The position numbers and the translations under genes were made by a program. 64,000 nt of DNA from Edaphochlamys debaryana (taxonomy: Eukaryota > Chlorophyta > Chlorophyceae > Chlamydomonadales), in contig JAEHOE010000135.1 of the NCBI GenBank assembly GCA_016858145.1, positions 62,001 through 126,000 on the forward strand, in the 5' to 3' direction. This document shows positions 10,103-20,659 of this stretch, one piece after another; the first letter of the stretch is position 1, and each line of letters starts with the position of its first letter. The notes beneath the pieces were generated by a model, which was not told the DNA's origin, did not search any database, and was given only the letters and a program-made list of their open reading frames with translations.

Positions 10103-13100
10103 TCAGCGCGGCGGCCCCAGCAGGCCGTCCCACAGCGCTCCGAACTTGGGGTGCCCCCGCCAGTCCCTGGGCGCCAGATCCGCTGGGGTCCTGTTGTCCT
10201 GCATAGGGCCCCACGGCAGGGAGACGGCGGCCAAACAACCTGAGAGCGAAGCTCATCACATGGCGGTAACTGCCCCGCAGTAGCAGCTGCAGTGGGCGCG
10301 CCCGGGCACACTCACCTTGTTCATAACGGCCCTCAGCGCGCCAGCCTCCAGCAGCATGACCGCCACCTCCCCGTGCTTGCCCCTGCCGCCACCGCGACCC
10401 CCGTCGGCCGCCCGGTGCAGAGGCGTGTTGCGGGCCTGGGAGACGGAAGGGGGCAGGGGGCGAAAAGCGGCTACGTTCGAGTCAGTAACAGCGATATCAG
10501 TAATATGCTTCTAGATATTTAGAATGATGGGCGTTTGTGACCTACCATGCCGGCAGGAACGCGCGGACCCGCCCCGGGCCCACCTTGTCGGGGGCCCCCA
10601 GATGCTTGGACCGCACCCTCTCATCCGCCAGCATCCTCCGCGTCACCAGCTCCAGCCCTGACGCTGCGGCGATGTGCAGCGCCGAGCGGCGGTCGGCCTG
10701 TGGTGGGGGGGAGCCCGGGGGAAGCAGGGGGCCGGGGGGTCAGAGGCAGAGTTCAGCGGCTCCGGCGGCTCCGGCCGGAGTGTAAGGGTTGGGGGCCAAG
10801 ATCCTGGGTCGCGGTCTGGCTGGGCCTGTCGGGGCCGCGCTGCGCCAGGGTCCTCCTCCTCCTCCAGGGCCACCAGGGCTTGCGCAGCGGACTTCCCGAC
10901 CAGGCCCTTCCCGGGGATGGATGCCGCGGCAGCGTGCCCTGAGGCGAGCCAGACAGCAGGTGCGTGGGCCAGACAGGTGCCCACCGTGAGGCGCAGCGGG
11001 TCGGCCCCCGCCCCCAGCAGGGCGTCCACCAGGTCCCGTGCGCGGGCGTCCTTGGCGGCGGGCAGGCCGCAGGCCACGTGGAGGGCCAGCAGGCAGCCCT
11101 GGGGGGGATGAGAAGGGCAGGGGATGGTGGGCGGGGCGGGGATCAGCGTCGAGAAGGGATGGGGGGTCGGGCGGCGGCGGGGAAGATCGGTAGCCGGGGT
11201 GTAGGGGCGAGTCAGGAGTAAGCAAGCGGCTTTGCAGTCACATCGAGGCGACGGAGCGATGCATTGTGCCGCAGACGGCAACCAGGGCGTGCCGGGCGGG
11301 CGGGCGCGGGAAGCAGGGAGGTGCTGGACCCAAGGGCTGCAGCGGTGCCTAGCATGAGTAAGCCCGCAGGCGGCCCAGGCGGCGGCCCACCTGCTCCTGG
11401 ACGATGCTGTTGGGGTCAGCCCCCGCCGCCAGCGCCTGCTGCGCCTTGGCGGGGTCTCCGAACTGCACCGCCTGGCGCAACACGGAGGCGGGGGGGCGGG
11501 GCTGCGGGGGGAGGGGGAAGGGCGGTAGGGGGATGGGGGTTATGGGAGGTGGAGAGGGGCGGGAAAGGGGTGAGCGGGGCTGAGAGGCGGGTATGGAAGG
11601 AACGCACTGGCGAGCCTGCTCAGGCTCCCGCCGCGTGGCCGCTGATGCAATCCTTCCCCAGTTGAACCCCGTGAAAACCAGCAAGCCCCTGCGCGCGATC
11701 CTGATCTCACTTGGCCGAGTGCTCCGAGCAGCACCGGCGGCTGGGGCTGGGGCTGCAGCGGGACCGCCGCCGCTGGGCCCTGGACCTGGACCTGGCCCGG
11801 AGCCTGCAGGTGCGGGCCATCGGGCAGAGGCGCCGGCCCCGGCCCTTGCTCGACCACCACCTCCGGTATCCCCCGGTCTGCGGGCCCAGGCCCCTGGCCG
11901 TCGTCCAGGTCCAGACCGGCAGGTGGCTGCCCGGGCCCCTGCGACCCCGTGTCGTCCGGCAGCCCGATATCGGCGGGCAGCTCCCCCTGCCCCTGCCCCT
12001 GCCCCGCCGGGCGCCCTGAAGGTGATGCAGCCCCCGCGCCAGGCCCCTGCTGCGCCGGCTGGGCTTCGTCTGATGCCACGTCGTGCCCTCCCACGGGAGA
12101 GGCGGGTGGTTCGAGACCAGCTGTCGGCCAGGCGTGGGCTAACGCACCCGGCATGACCTCTGGACCCTGCGGCGGCTCGGGGCCGCCGTCCTCGTCCGCC
12201 GGTGGCGGCGGCGCCTCGCCCCACGGCGGTTCATCTTCATCCATGGGCTCCCAGGCCAGCTGAGCATCCTAATAATGTATGAATTGGAGGGTATGGGTGG
12301 GAATGGGGTTGGGGCGCAGGAAGCATTGGGGCCTCATGGGTCATTTGGGGCAACTGGCAACCCGTGTGCCAGATGCCGGGTCCCTGTGTGAGCCTTGGAA
12401 CTCTCTCACCTCATCTACCCAAGGCTCGGCCCCAGCCGCCTGATGCTCCTCCGCCTCAAGTCCACCTGCCTCGGCGCTTGAGCGGGGCACCGAGACCTCC
12501 GCTGAAGGCCGCGGGGAGCCCATGAGACCCGGCCCCTGTCCCGCCGCAGCTGGCTGGGCCTGGGCCTGGGCCAGCTGGGCCCGGAGCTCCTGCACCGCCT
12601 GGGCCCCCTCCGCCTCCCGGGCCGCCGCCGCACCTAGCGCCTGCTCCGACGCCTCCAGTCGGGCCTGCAGGGCCGCCCGTGCCGCCTGCTCCTGCGCCAA
12701 GACCGCCTGGGCCTCGGCGGCCTCCGCCGCCCTAGCTGCCGCCAGCACCTCCGCGGCGGCGGCTCTGGACGCGGTAGCCTCCGCCGCTGCACTCGCCTCC
12801 GCCGCCTCCTGATCAGCGGCAGCCGCCCGGGCCGCTGCACGTGCAGTGGCTTCCGCCGCTGCAAGAGCCTTGGCCTCAGACCGGGCCGCGGCGTGAGCCA
12901 AGGCGGCGTCCCTGGCGTCAGCCGCCTCCCGCTTCGCGCTTGTGACGCACGCCTCGGCCGCCTCTGCCCGCGCCGCTGCGGCTGCCACGGCCTTCTCCGA
13001 CTCGGCCGCGCGCGCCTCCGCCGCTGCCATCCGCTCCTGCGCAACAATCTCAGCCTCCAGGGCGTCCGCAGCTCGGGCCTCGGCAAGCTCCGCCCGAGCC

Positions 13101-16100
13101 TCAGCCGCGGACCTAGCACGCGCTGCAGTCGCCGCCGCCTGCGCCTCCGCGGCCGCCGCCGCTGCCTCAATCTCGGCCGCTCTGGCCTCCGCTGCCACAG
13201 CCCGTTCCCCAGCGGCTGATTGAGCTGCTAGCGCCTCCGCTGCGCGGCCCAATGCTTCCTTCAGGCCCTCCTCTGCCGCTGTTGCCCGTGCGTCGGCATC
13301 GGCCCAGGCGGCCGCCTGCGCTACGGCCGCCGCCTGGGCCTCCGCCACCCGCGCCTCGGCAGCGGCCGCCCCCGCCTCTGAGGCTGCCTGGGCCGCCGCC
13401 TCCGCCGCCTGGGCCTCCGCCACCTGAGCCTTGGCAGCGGCGGCCCACGCCTCTGTGGCTGCCTGTGCCTCCGCTGCCGCCGCCTGTGCCTCCGCCACCT
13501 GCGCCTCGGCAGCGGCGGCCCGCGCCTCTGCGGCTGCCTGTGCCTCCGCCACCTGCGCCTCGGCAGCGGCGGCCCGCGCCTCTGCGGCTGCCTGTGCCTC
13601 CGCCACCTGCGCCTCGGCAGCGGCGGCCCGCGCCTCTGCGGCTGCCTGGGCCTCCGCCACCTGCGCCTCGGCAGCGGCGGCCCGCGCCTCTGCGGCTGCC
13701 TGGGCCTCCGCCACCTGCGCCTCGGCAGCGGCCGCCCGCGCCTCTGTGGCTGCCTGGGCCTCCGCTGCCGCCGCCTGGGCCTCCGCCACCTGCGCCTCGG
13801 CAGCGGCGGCCCGCGTCTCTGCGGCTGCCTGGGCCGCCTCCGCCGCCGCCTGGGCCTCCGCCGCCTGAGCCTTGGCAGCGGCGGCCCGCGCCTCTGCGGC
13901 TGCCTGGGCCTCCGCCACCTGCGCCTCGGCAGCGGCGGCCCGCGCCTCTGCGGCTGCCTGGGCCTCCGCTGCCGCCGCCTGGGCCTCCGCCACCTGCGCC
14001 GCCTCCGCCGCCTGGGCCTCCGCCACCTGCGCCTCGGCAGCGGCGGCCCGCGCCTCTGCGGCTGCCTGGGCCTCCGCTGCCGCCGCCTGTGCCTCCGCCA
14101 CCTGCGCCTCGGCAGCGGCGGCCCGCGCCTCTGCGGCTGCCTGGGCCGCCGCCGCTGCCGCCTGGGCCGCCGCCGCCTGAGCTTCAACAGCAGCGGCCCG
14201 CGCCTCTGCGGCTGCCTGGGCCTTCGCTGCCGCCGCCTGGGCCTCCGCCGCCTGAGCTTCGACAGCAGCGGCCCGCGCCTCTGCGGCTGCCTGGGCCTTC
14301 GCTGCCGCCGCCTGGGCCAACGCCGCCCGAGCCTCGGCAGCGGCGGCCCGCGCCTCCGCCGTCGCCTGGGCTTCCGCTGCCGCCGCCTGGGCCTTCGCCA
14401 CCCGCGCCTCGGCAGCGGCCGCCCGCGCCTCTGCGGCTGCCTGGGCCGCCGCCTCCGCCGCCTGGGCCTCCGCCACCTGCGCCTCGGCAGCGGCGGCCCG
14501 CGCCTCCGCCGTCGCCAGGGCTCCCGCCACCGCCGCCTGGGCCTCCTCCGCCTTGGCCTCGGCAGCGGCGGCCCGCGCCTCTGCGGCCGCCTGGGCCTCC
14601 TCCGCCTCAGCCACTTGCTCTTCAGCCTCTTCTAGCTCTTGCAAGATTCGGTCAGTTTCTGCACACAGCTGCATGTTCCGGGGACGAAATAGGAAAGGTT
14701 GTACCCTACTGACATGTCATCAAGGTGAGGACCATCAGCATACTTGTTCCTGTGCATGGAGTGCACGCGTTACCGAGCTGCCTCCTGGGTTGCACACGCA
14801 CCTGCTCGCTCGGGTCGCCCGCGGAAGGCAGGTTCACCGCCTGCCGTTTTGCCGGCGGCAGCTCGTGGCCGCGGATGTTGGCGGCCTCCACGGCGAACTG
14901 CAGCGACGAAGCGGCGCGTCAAAAGCTGCAAGTCGGCAGGTTGATGGCCCCAGAGGCTACGCATCAGGAGTTCGCACACCAGGCCGAACTGTAGCAGTGG
15001 GATGCGCGCAACGCAACCCGAGGGGCTCTGTGCGACTGCTGGCGCCCCACCTGCAGGGTCTTGCGCATAGTGGCCAGCGACGACGCGTCCGTCGCCAGGG
15101 GGTTGACGGTGGCGATGAGCACGGACCGCGACAACCGGGGGTCCAGCGCCCGCTCCAGCACCTGCGGCGGAAGGGCGGGGGGGCGGCAGGGCGGGAGCGC
15201 GTGGCGGCCAGGGTGCATGGACGACACCCTTGCTGTCTGCCGGGCTCCCTGCCTCCGTGCGTGCAGGCTTCGCGTGCGCTGTCTGCACCTGACACACCAG
15301 TGCGCTGCGCCCCCCCTGGCCAAACATGCCCCTTCACGCATGAGCCCAGCCCCAAGCGCACCCTTGTGAGAAGGGAGTTCCTCCAGCTCGGCTTCTGGCC
15401 GCCAGGCCGCCGCTTGGTCAGCTCGCCCATGACCGTGTTGAGAGCGCACAGCGATGTGTTGATGACCTTGCTCTCCTTTTGCTGAGTGGCGCTCGTGGCG
15501 GCGTCCATCGTCTCGCTGCCTGTTTACCGAGGGCAAAGCGCACACACAGCAATATGCACGTCTGTGATACGGCCCGAGGCTCACCGGTTGAGGGCTCGCC
15601 TGAGGGCTCGCCATTCGACCGAAGGCAAAGCGCCCGCCGTCTGTCGCCATGCGCATGTCCAGTGGGCCGTCCCGGTCGCGAATCCAGACCGCCGGGCGTT
15701 TCCTCAATGCTCCTATCCTTTGGCCGGCCTACCCCCCGGATGAGACTGTTTGCCTCTCTGTGCCACCGTGTGTCACCATGCACATGCCATGACGTGTCTC
15801 GGCTGCGCCTTCCCTAACGATGCTGACACTCGACTGGTCACCCCGGCCGCCTGCCCCGCTCACCTGCCAGGTCCACCAGGTGCAGGGTGGCCTTGGGGAA
15901 CGCCCTCCCGCCTAGCTCTATCCGCACCACCGCGTGGCTGCGGCTGCTGGTGGCGTTGCTGCGCGTGGCACCCTGGGCGCGCAGGGCCAGAGCTTTCGTC
16001 AGGGCCGCCACCGCCTCGGCGGCTGGGGGGGGGGGGGGGGGCGGTATGGGGCGAGCGAGCGAGGTTGCTTGCAGGTCGAAGAATAATGGGAGGAAGCAGG

Positions 16101-17603
16101 GAGCGGGAGGGGTGCCTTGGGGGCAGAACTAGCACGTCGATCAGCGCCTTCAGCTCCTCGGCGGCTGCGGGGAAAGGAGGCGGGTCGTTGCGGGCGGGAT
16201 GGGGTTGCGGTGGGTGGGCTCAGCGGGGAAAACGTGGAGGGGGCAGGAGGAACACGCCACTGCACTGACCGCCGCGCGGACTATCTTAGGACTATCCCAG
16301 GTGATAAAGGCTGTCGATGGCCCCCTTGGTTACCCAACGGCTAAGGACCACGGGCGAGCCACCAGCTGTTGTTGAACTCCCAGGAGGTTGCCCTGCACGC
16401 CGACGCAACCCTCACCCCTCACCGTTTTTGAAGCATTTCAGGCCCTTGGCGTCCAGCGCATTGTTCACCCCCTTGGTCTTATGCTCCAGCTCCTTCTCCC
16501 GCGTCTCAGACTGTGACGTCAGCAGCGTGTACAGCTTTTCCTCGTACACCTCGTACAGCGCCACGCTTAGCTCGAGGCCCTCGCCCGTTGCTGCCCCGGA
16601 GGCGTGGAGTGCGGGGTCCTCGAGAAACAGCTGCAGCAGGCCCTGCATGGCGGCGGGAGGCAGAGGTCGAGGAAGAGGAGTGCAGGCGCTGGGTGAGATG
16701 TTGGAATTATGGAGACCCAAGGGCAGCGATAACCGATACGGTAACCGATGGCAGGGGGGGCGCATTAAGTTTCACGCACACAGTGCCTCAAGGTACGGAC
16801 GGACTCTCAATCCTGGATGGGATAGAACGAAGCTTGGAGTGTGGCAGTATGATGGCAGTATGAGCGGCAGCAGGGGTGAGGGCGAGATGAGGCTAGCTCA
16901 CGTAAACGGTATGGCAGCTTGTGTGGCATGGCTGGCAGCAGGGGCGCGCGTGATGACGCACGTGGCCAGGGGGCAACACCCAAGGTCGTACGTACCGGTG
17001 ACGGGCTGGCGCCGCTGGGGTCTCCGAAGACTGTGTGCGTCTTGCCCGACCCCGTGGGGCCGTACAGCATCACCGTAACGTTGCTGCCGGCCAGAAGCCT
17101 CCTGACCAGACGAGCGCAAACTTTTGCGTACACTTGTGTATTGGACAGGTCGGGCAGGACCCCATCAAAGCGGCCATATCTGACGGGTGGGTGCGAGTGG
17201 GAGCGAGCGGGTGGGTGTTGGGTGAGGTGCGAGCCAAAGTCTGGGCGGGGTATTGCGTGGGCAAGCGCTTACCGCTTCTGGACGGGCCCATCCGGGACGT
17301 CCGGGAGGAGCACCTCTTTCCCGTCGACCTCCAGCACGCCTGCGCGCAGAGGAGTTGACACGAGTCCAGGCATATACCTTCCAGCGCCATATGCTCCACC
17401 GACTTACCCTTGGCCCCAGGGGGAGTAGGCTTCGGCCGCACGAAGACCTGCAAACATCCTCCGCGTGAGAAATTCAGCCGGGTCAAAGTCAGCCGTTCGC
17501 CGCACTATCGATGCGGTCTCACCTTTACCGGGCGCTCGCTCTCCCTTTCGACTGGTCTAGCTCGCTTCTGCGCCGATGGTGGCACCGTGCAGGACGTCGC
17601 CAT
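10103..17603 (-). CDS. Kinesin motor - coiled coil - ankyrin repeat protein (paralog A)
   Basis: Sixteen exons: 17603-17523, 17447-17408, 17339-17273, 17179-16996, 16642-16423, 16022-15864, 15519-15362, 15161-15051, 14897-14802, 14668-12410, 12268-11711, 11471-11391, 11098-10985, 10697-10584, 10435-10316, 10198-10103; 4458 nt, 1485 residues, in frame. An N-terminal kinesin motor carries the first strand RPVKVFVRPKP (24-34), P-loop GPTGSGKT (103-110), switch I NATSSRSH (220-227) and switch II DLAGSE (248-253). Residues 373-1125 form one exon of Ala/Glu/Arg heptad-like coiled coil. An acidic Pro/Gly/Gln linker follows (1126-1311), then four or five ankyrin repeats (GADPNS, ALHVACG, SALHIAAASG, TPLHRAADGG, TPADLA) to the end. 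The motor is a microtubule-dependent ATPase by family; the ankyrin tail suggests a protein-binding cargo end (inference). The start exon MATSCTVPP... is supported by the same 81-nt exon in paralog B. The intron after 10985 contains open but skipped sequence. Confidence 0.88.
13260..14630 (-). repeat. 54-bp coding minisatellite in the kinesin coiled coil
   Basis: A 54-bp unit (18 residues, roughly AAEAQVAEAQAAAEARAA) recurs many times, some copies with extra 21-24 nt. The phrase GCGCCTCGGCAGCGGC starts at 13501 and again at 13555, fixing the period. Eighteen residues equals one hendecad plus one heptad, so the unit keeps a coiled-coil pattern (inference). Confidence 0.9.
16136..16164 (-). other. 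Duplicated partial exon inside a kinesin intron
   Basis: After a good acceptor (TTCCCCGCAG) the sequence reads CCGCCGAGGAGCTGAAGGC, closely matching the first 29 nt of the real exon at 16022 (CCGCCGAGGCGGTGGCGGC). Joining both through the GTGCTA donor would break the frame, so it is either a relic or a mutually exclusive alternative. Confidence 0.55.
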
Positions 17604-17968
17604 CCTTGCGGCCGTGGACTGCTGTCAACTGGTGACAGCAGCCCGACACAACCTGTCAGCTCGGCGCAGTCTAGCTATGGGTGTTGTGCGGGGTCGAGCT
17701 CGCGCAGGAACGCTGCGCCGTGCGAAGGCCAGCGACAGCTTCGCAACCAGAAGGCCATTCCGCCTGTCAGCAACACTATATGCTATGTTGTGCTCCGCTC
17801 TATGCTAAGACTTTCGGCGGCTGGGCTGCAAACCTCGCTGGCTCGGACCGACCCACGGGCGGGCAGCGGAAGTGTCCCTCGCCCTGCACACAACGTTGCA
17901 AGCCATTCTCAAAGCAAACTAGGCATAACGACCTGCACGAGGCACGCGCTTCCGACCGCAGTGCATAC
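17604..17968. promoter_or_regulatory. Divergent promoter region, kinesin A / LRR-like copy 2
   Basis: The kinesin start (17603, minus) and the LRR-like copy 2 start (17969, plus) face away from each other across 365 bp, which must contain both core promoters unless copy 2 uses an earlier in-frame start. A TATATGC-like stretch lies near 17780. No defined element is recognised. Confidence 0.45.
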
Positions 17969-20659
17969 ATGGATAGCAGACTGGCTAGCAGCGCCAACAC
18001 CGGCTCCCGTGTGGGCACGAGAGCCTGCGATGTCGCGGCCGAGAGCCCGGCCGGCCCCGCCGACGCTTCCTTCGCCGGTGGCCCGCGCGGAGCCGCCTCG
18101 AGGCCTCGCCGGCGGAACGCCCCCCCGCCACCCGCTGACGCGGCACCGCCCTCCCCCTCTCACCCGCAACCCGCCGTGCCCCGCTCCCTCGCCCTCGCTC
18201 CCCACACCAGTTGCCACCCACTCACCCCCGGTGCGCCCCCCGAGGGCGATGACGGCGCCGGCGGCTGCAGCCCTCTAGACGCCCTTTGCCGCGTGGAGTG
18301 GGGCGCCGCCTGCCGCCTGGGCCGAGCGCTGGGCGGCCCTCGCGGGGCCCTGCCGCTGCGCCTCAGCTGCGCCGCCGGCCGCCGCCTGGCGGATGGGGCC
18401 CTGGCGGCGCCGCCGGATGGGCGGATGCACATGCGCTGCGGCGGCGTGGGCCTCCCGCCGCTGCCGCTGCCGGCCGCCGCTGCAATGGGCGAGGACGGGG
18501 CCGCGGGGGCCAGGGCAGCGGCGTTTGGAGTGGAGGGGTATGAGCGGTGGGCGGCCATGCTCCCTGCCTTCCTGGCAGCGGCGCGGCGGGCTGGGGAGGT
18601 CATGGCGGCGGCGGCTGGCGGCAGCTCAGACGGTGGTGACGAGGCTGGGGGCGGCGGCGGCCTGACGCTGAGCATCGCCCTGGAGGTCGACGTCACCGCC
18701 CCAGGCCTCTCCCGCCTTTGGAGCCCGATCCTGGGGGCGGCGGCGGCAGCAGCGACGGCTAGGACAGATCCTGAAGGCTGCGCCGCTTCTGGTGCCGGCA
18801 GCAGCAGCAGCAGCAGCAGGCGCGCCCCCGCCGGCCCGCTGCCCCACGTTCGGCGCCTGGAGCTGTGCGTGACGGGCAGTGCGGAGCTGCTGGCGGCGAG
18901 GGCAGCGGCGGTGGAGAGGGAGGTGGCGCAGCGGCTGACGGGGGGGCTGCAGAGGCCGCCGTCGGGCGGCGCCGCTGCTGGCGGGTCAGAGGCGGAGGCG
19001 GGGGCCGCAGAGCGGCGCCTCCGGGCCCTGGCCAGGGCGCGGCATCTGGCGGGGCACGAGTGCGCGCGGCGGCTGCGGGGGATGGCGGCGGCGGCGCCCT
19101 TCACCCCTGAGCTGGCGGCGGCTCTGGCGGCGCTGTTCCCAGGTCTGACGGAGCTGGCGCTAAGGGGCCGATGGGCTTGGGGCTTGGCCGACAGTGACAA
19201 CGATCCGGACGGCGGCCTGGCAGCAGCCCTTGGGCTGGGCCCCGACTCCGCACACTCGGTAGGCGAAAACGCCAGGACCGCCTGCCATTCGGGAAGACTC
19301 GCCACGCGCTGCCTCCCGCCGTCCCTCCGAGTCCTCGAGGTGCCAGCGATGCTTCTGGCAGCCGTTTCCATGCTGCCTGCAGCTATGGCTCGCTCAGTGC
19401 CCGGCACGTCGCAACCTACCGGATTGCCTGTCCGTTTAGACGCTGTCCTCGGGCGCGGGTTTGGGGGCTTGCAGGAGCTGGCCCTTGAGATGGCCCCCGG
19501 CGGATACGATATCAGCGGCGTAGCCACGACGGAGGACGACGTGACCGCCCTGAGCCTCAGCGCACGACAGCTGCTGGCAACCGGGCTTCCACGCTTCGCG
19601 ACGGCCCTGCCGGGCCTGCGGAAGCTGAGCCTGGCGGCTGGCAGCGTCGAAGCGGGAGGAGGTGGAGGGGCCGAGGACGAGGAGACCTGGGCCGCCTCGT
19701 GTCAAGGGCAGCTGCTGCCGGTGCTGAGGGCCCTGACGGGCCTGCAGGCCCCGCTCCTAGCGCTGGTGCTGCGGCGGGGCGACGGCTCGGAGCTGCGCCT
19801 GGACATGCGCCGCCAGGACCCGCTGCCGCCGCCGCCAGCAGAGCCCCTGTTGCTGGGCCTGCAGCCGCCGCTGCCGCCGCCGCCGCTGGCACCTCTGCAA
19901 CCTCAGCGGGTGGCCACCCTTCAGGTCATCAATGGGACGTGCACAGCGTCAGCGGAGGGAGGCAGAACGGCGGCCGACACAGGCGTTGGCGGCGGTGGCA
20001 GCGGCGGCGGCAACGTGCACCAGACCCCCCTCTTCCTGACCGGCCCGCTCATGCGCCTGGCTGTGCGGCTTGCGGCCGCCTTCCCGTGCCTCCGGGTGCT
20101 GCGGCTTGGCAGCCTCAGCCTGTCGGAGGACGGATCTGAGGGCTGGTTGGCAGTTGATGCCGTGACCTCGCTCGGGGCCGAGATGCCGCAGGTGGAGGTG
20201 GAGGTGGTGGAGGCGCTTCCGAGCTGCGAGGCGGGCCTGCTGCGGTCGGCCCTGGGGCGCTGGGTGAAGCCCAACTCGCTGGTGCTGCGGCCCTGGGAGC
20301 CGGGCCCGAGCCCACATGCGGGCAGCAGCGAGCGCGGCGGTGGAGGCGGCAGCGGCGCAGCACCTGAGGGCGGCACGGGCACCTGTGGCGGCAGAGGGGG
20401 CAGTAGCGAGGGCGACGGCGAGGCCGACGGCGAGGGCGCAGCGCTTATCATAAGCCGAGTGGAGGGCTGGCTTGCAGACCTGATCTCGCTGCCACCGGAG
20501 CGTCTCCCCCGTCTCATGGCGTTTGTACGGGAGTCAATGTCTGAGCGGATGTGGGTCGAGTTGGATGCACGGGTGCAGCGCTGGCCGAGGGTAGCGGCGC
20601 TCTTCTTGGCTGGCGTCAGAGCCAAGGCCGAGATCTTTGGAGAGGAAGTGGGGCCATAG
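17969..20659 (+). CDS. Large LRR-like protein, copy 2 of an inverted paralogous pair (intronless)
   Basis: One open exon from the ATG at 17969 to TAG at 20659, 896 residues; the frame stays open upstream to 17681, so a longer N-terminus is possible. The MDSRLASS start was chosen because homology with copy 1 begins just after it (VAAESPAGPAD). Residues of the first half (SPLDALCRVEWGAACRLGRA onward) are nearly identical to copy 1. After LAAALGLG the two diverge sharply, then converge again at LLALVLRRGDGSELRLDMRR. Both copy 1 introns are absent: the first is represented by open coding sequence without a CAG acceptor (ACCCCCG before GTGCGCC), the second is cleanly missing. Leucine-patterned repeats (LTELALRGRWAWGL, LRKLSLAAGS, LRVLRLGSLSLS) suggest an LRR fold. 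Function unknown. Confidence 0.75.
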   Translation: MDSRLASSANTGSRVGTRACDVAAESPAGPADASFAGGPRGAASRPRRRNAPPPPADAAPPSPSHPQPAVPRSLALAPHTSCHPLTPGAPPEGDDGAGGCSPLDALCRVEWGAACRLGRALGGPRGALPLRLSCAAGRRLADGALAAPPDGRMHMRCGGVGLPPLPLPAAAAMGEDGAAGARAAAFGVEGYERWAAMLPAFLAAARRAGEVMAAAAGGSSDGGDEAGGGGGLTLSIALEVDVTAPGLSRLWSPILGAAAAAATARTDPEGCAASGAGSSSSSSRRAPAGPLPHVRRLELCVTGSAELLAARAAAVEREVAQRLTGGLQRPPSGGAAAGGSEAEAGAAERRLRALARARHLAGHECARRLRGMAAAAPFTPELAAALAALFPGLTELALRGRWAWGLADSDNDPDGGLAAALGLGPDSAHSVGENARTACHSGRLATRCLPPSLRVLEVPAMLLAAVSMLPAAMARSVPGTSQPTGLPVRLDAVLGRGFGGLQELALEMAPGGYDISGVATTEDDVTALSLSARQLLATGLPRFATALPGLRKLSLAAGSVEAGGGGGAEDEETWAASCQGQLLPVLRALTGLQAPLLALVLRRGDGSELRLDMRRQDPLPPPPAEPLLLGLQPPLPPPPLAPLQPQRVATLQVINGTCTASAEGGRTAADTGVGGGGSGGGNVHQTPLFLTGPLMRLAVRLAAAFPCLRVLRLGSLSLSEDGSEGWLAVDAVTSLGAEMPQVEVEVVEALPSCEAGLLRSALGRWVKPNSLVLRPWEPGPSPHAGSSERGGGGGSGAAPEGGTGTCGGRGGSSEGDGEADGEGAALIISRVEGWLADLISLPPERLPRLMAFVRESMSERMWVELDARVQRWPRVAALFLAGVRAKAEIFGEEVGP

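Noticed and set aside
9378..10259. 293-codon minus-strand frame at the kinesin A 3' end
   Set aside because: It is in a different frame from the ankyrin exon that ends at 10103 and covers presumed 3' UTR; no domain is visible.
10705..10984. GKSAAQALVALEEEED-like segment as an extra ankyrin exon
   Set aside because: No GT/AG pair includes it in phase, and paralog B has no counterpart; direct joining of 10985 to 10697 is in frame.
13252..14712. 486-codon plus-strand open frame, Pro-rich
   Set aside because: It is the antisense of the kinesin A coiled-coil repeat; GC-rich Ala codons read as Pro/Arg on the other strand. No start context, splice signals or domain.
18160..19527. 455-codon minus-strand open frame
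   Set aside because: Antisense shadow of LRR-like copy 2, mirrored in the same way opposite copy 1.
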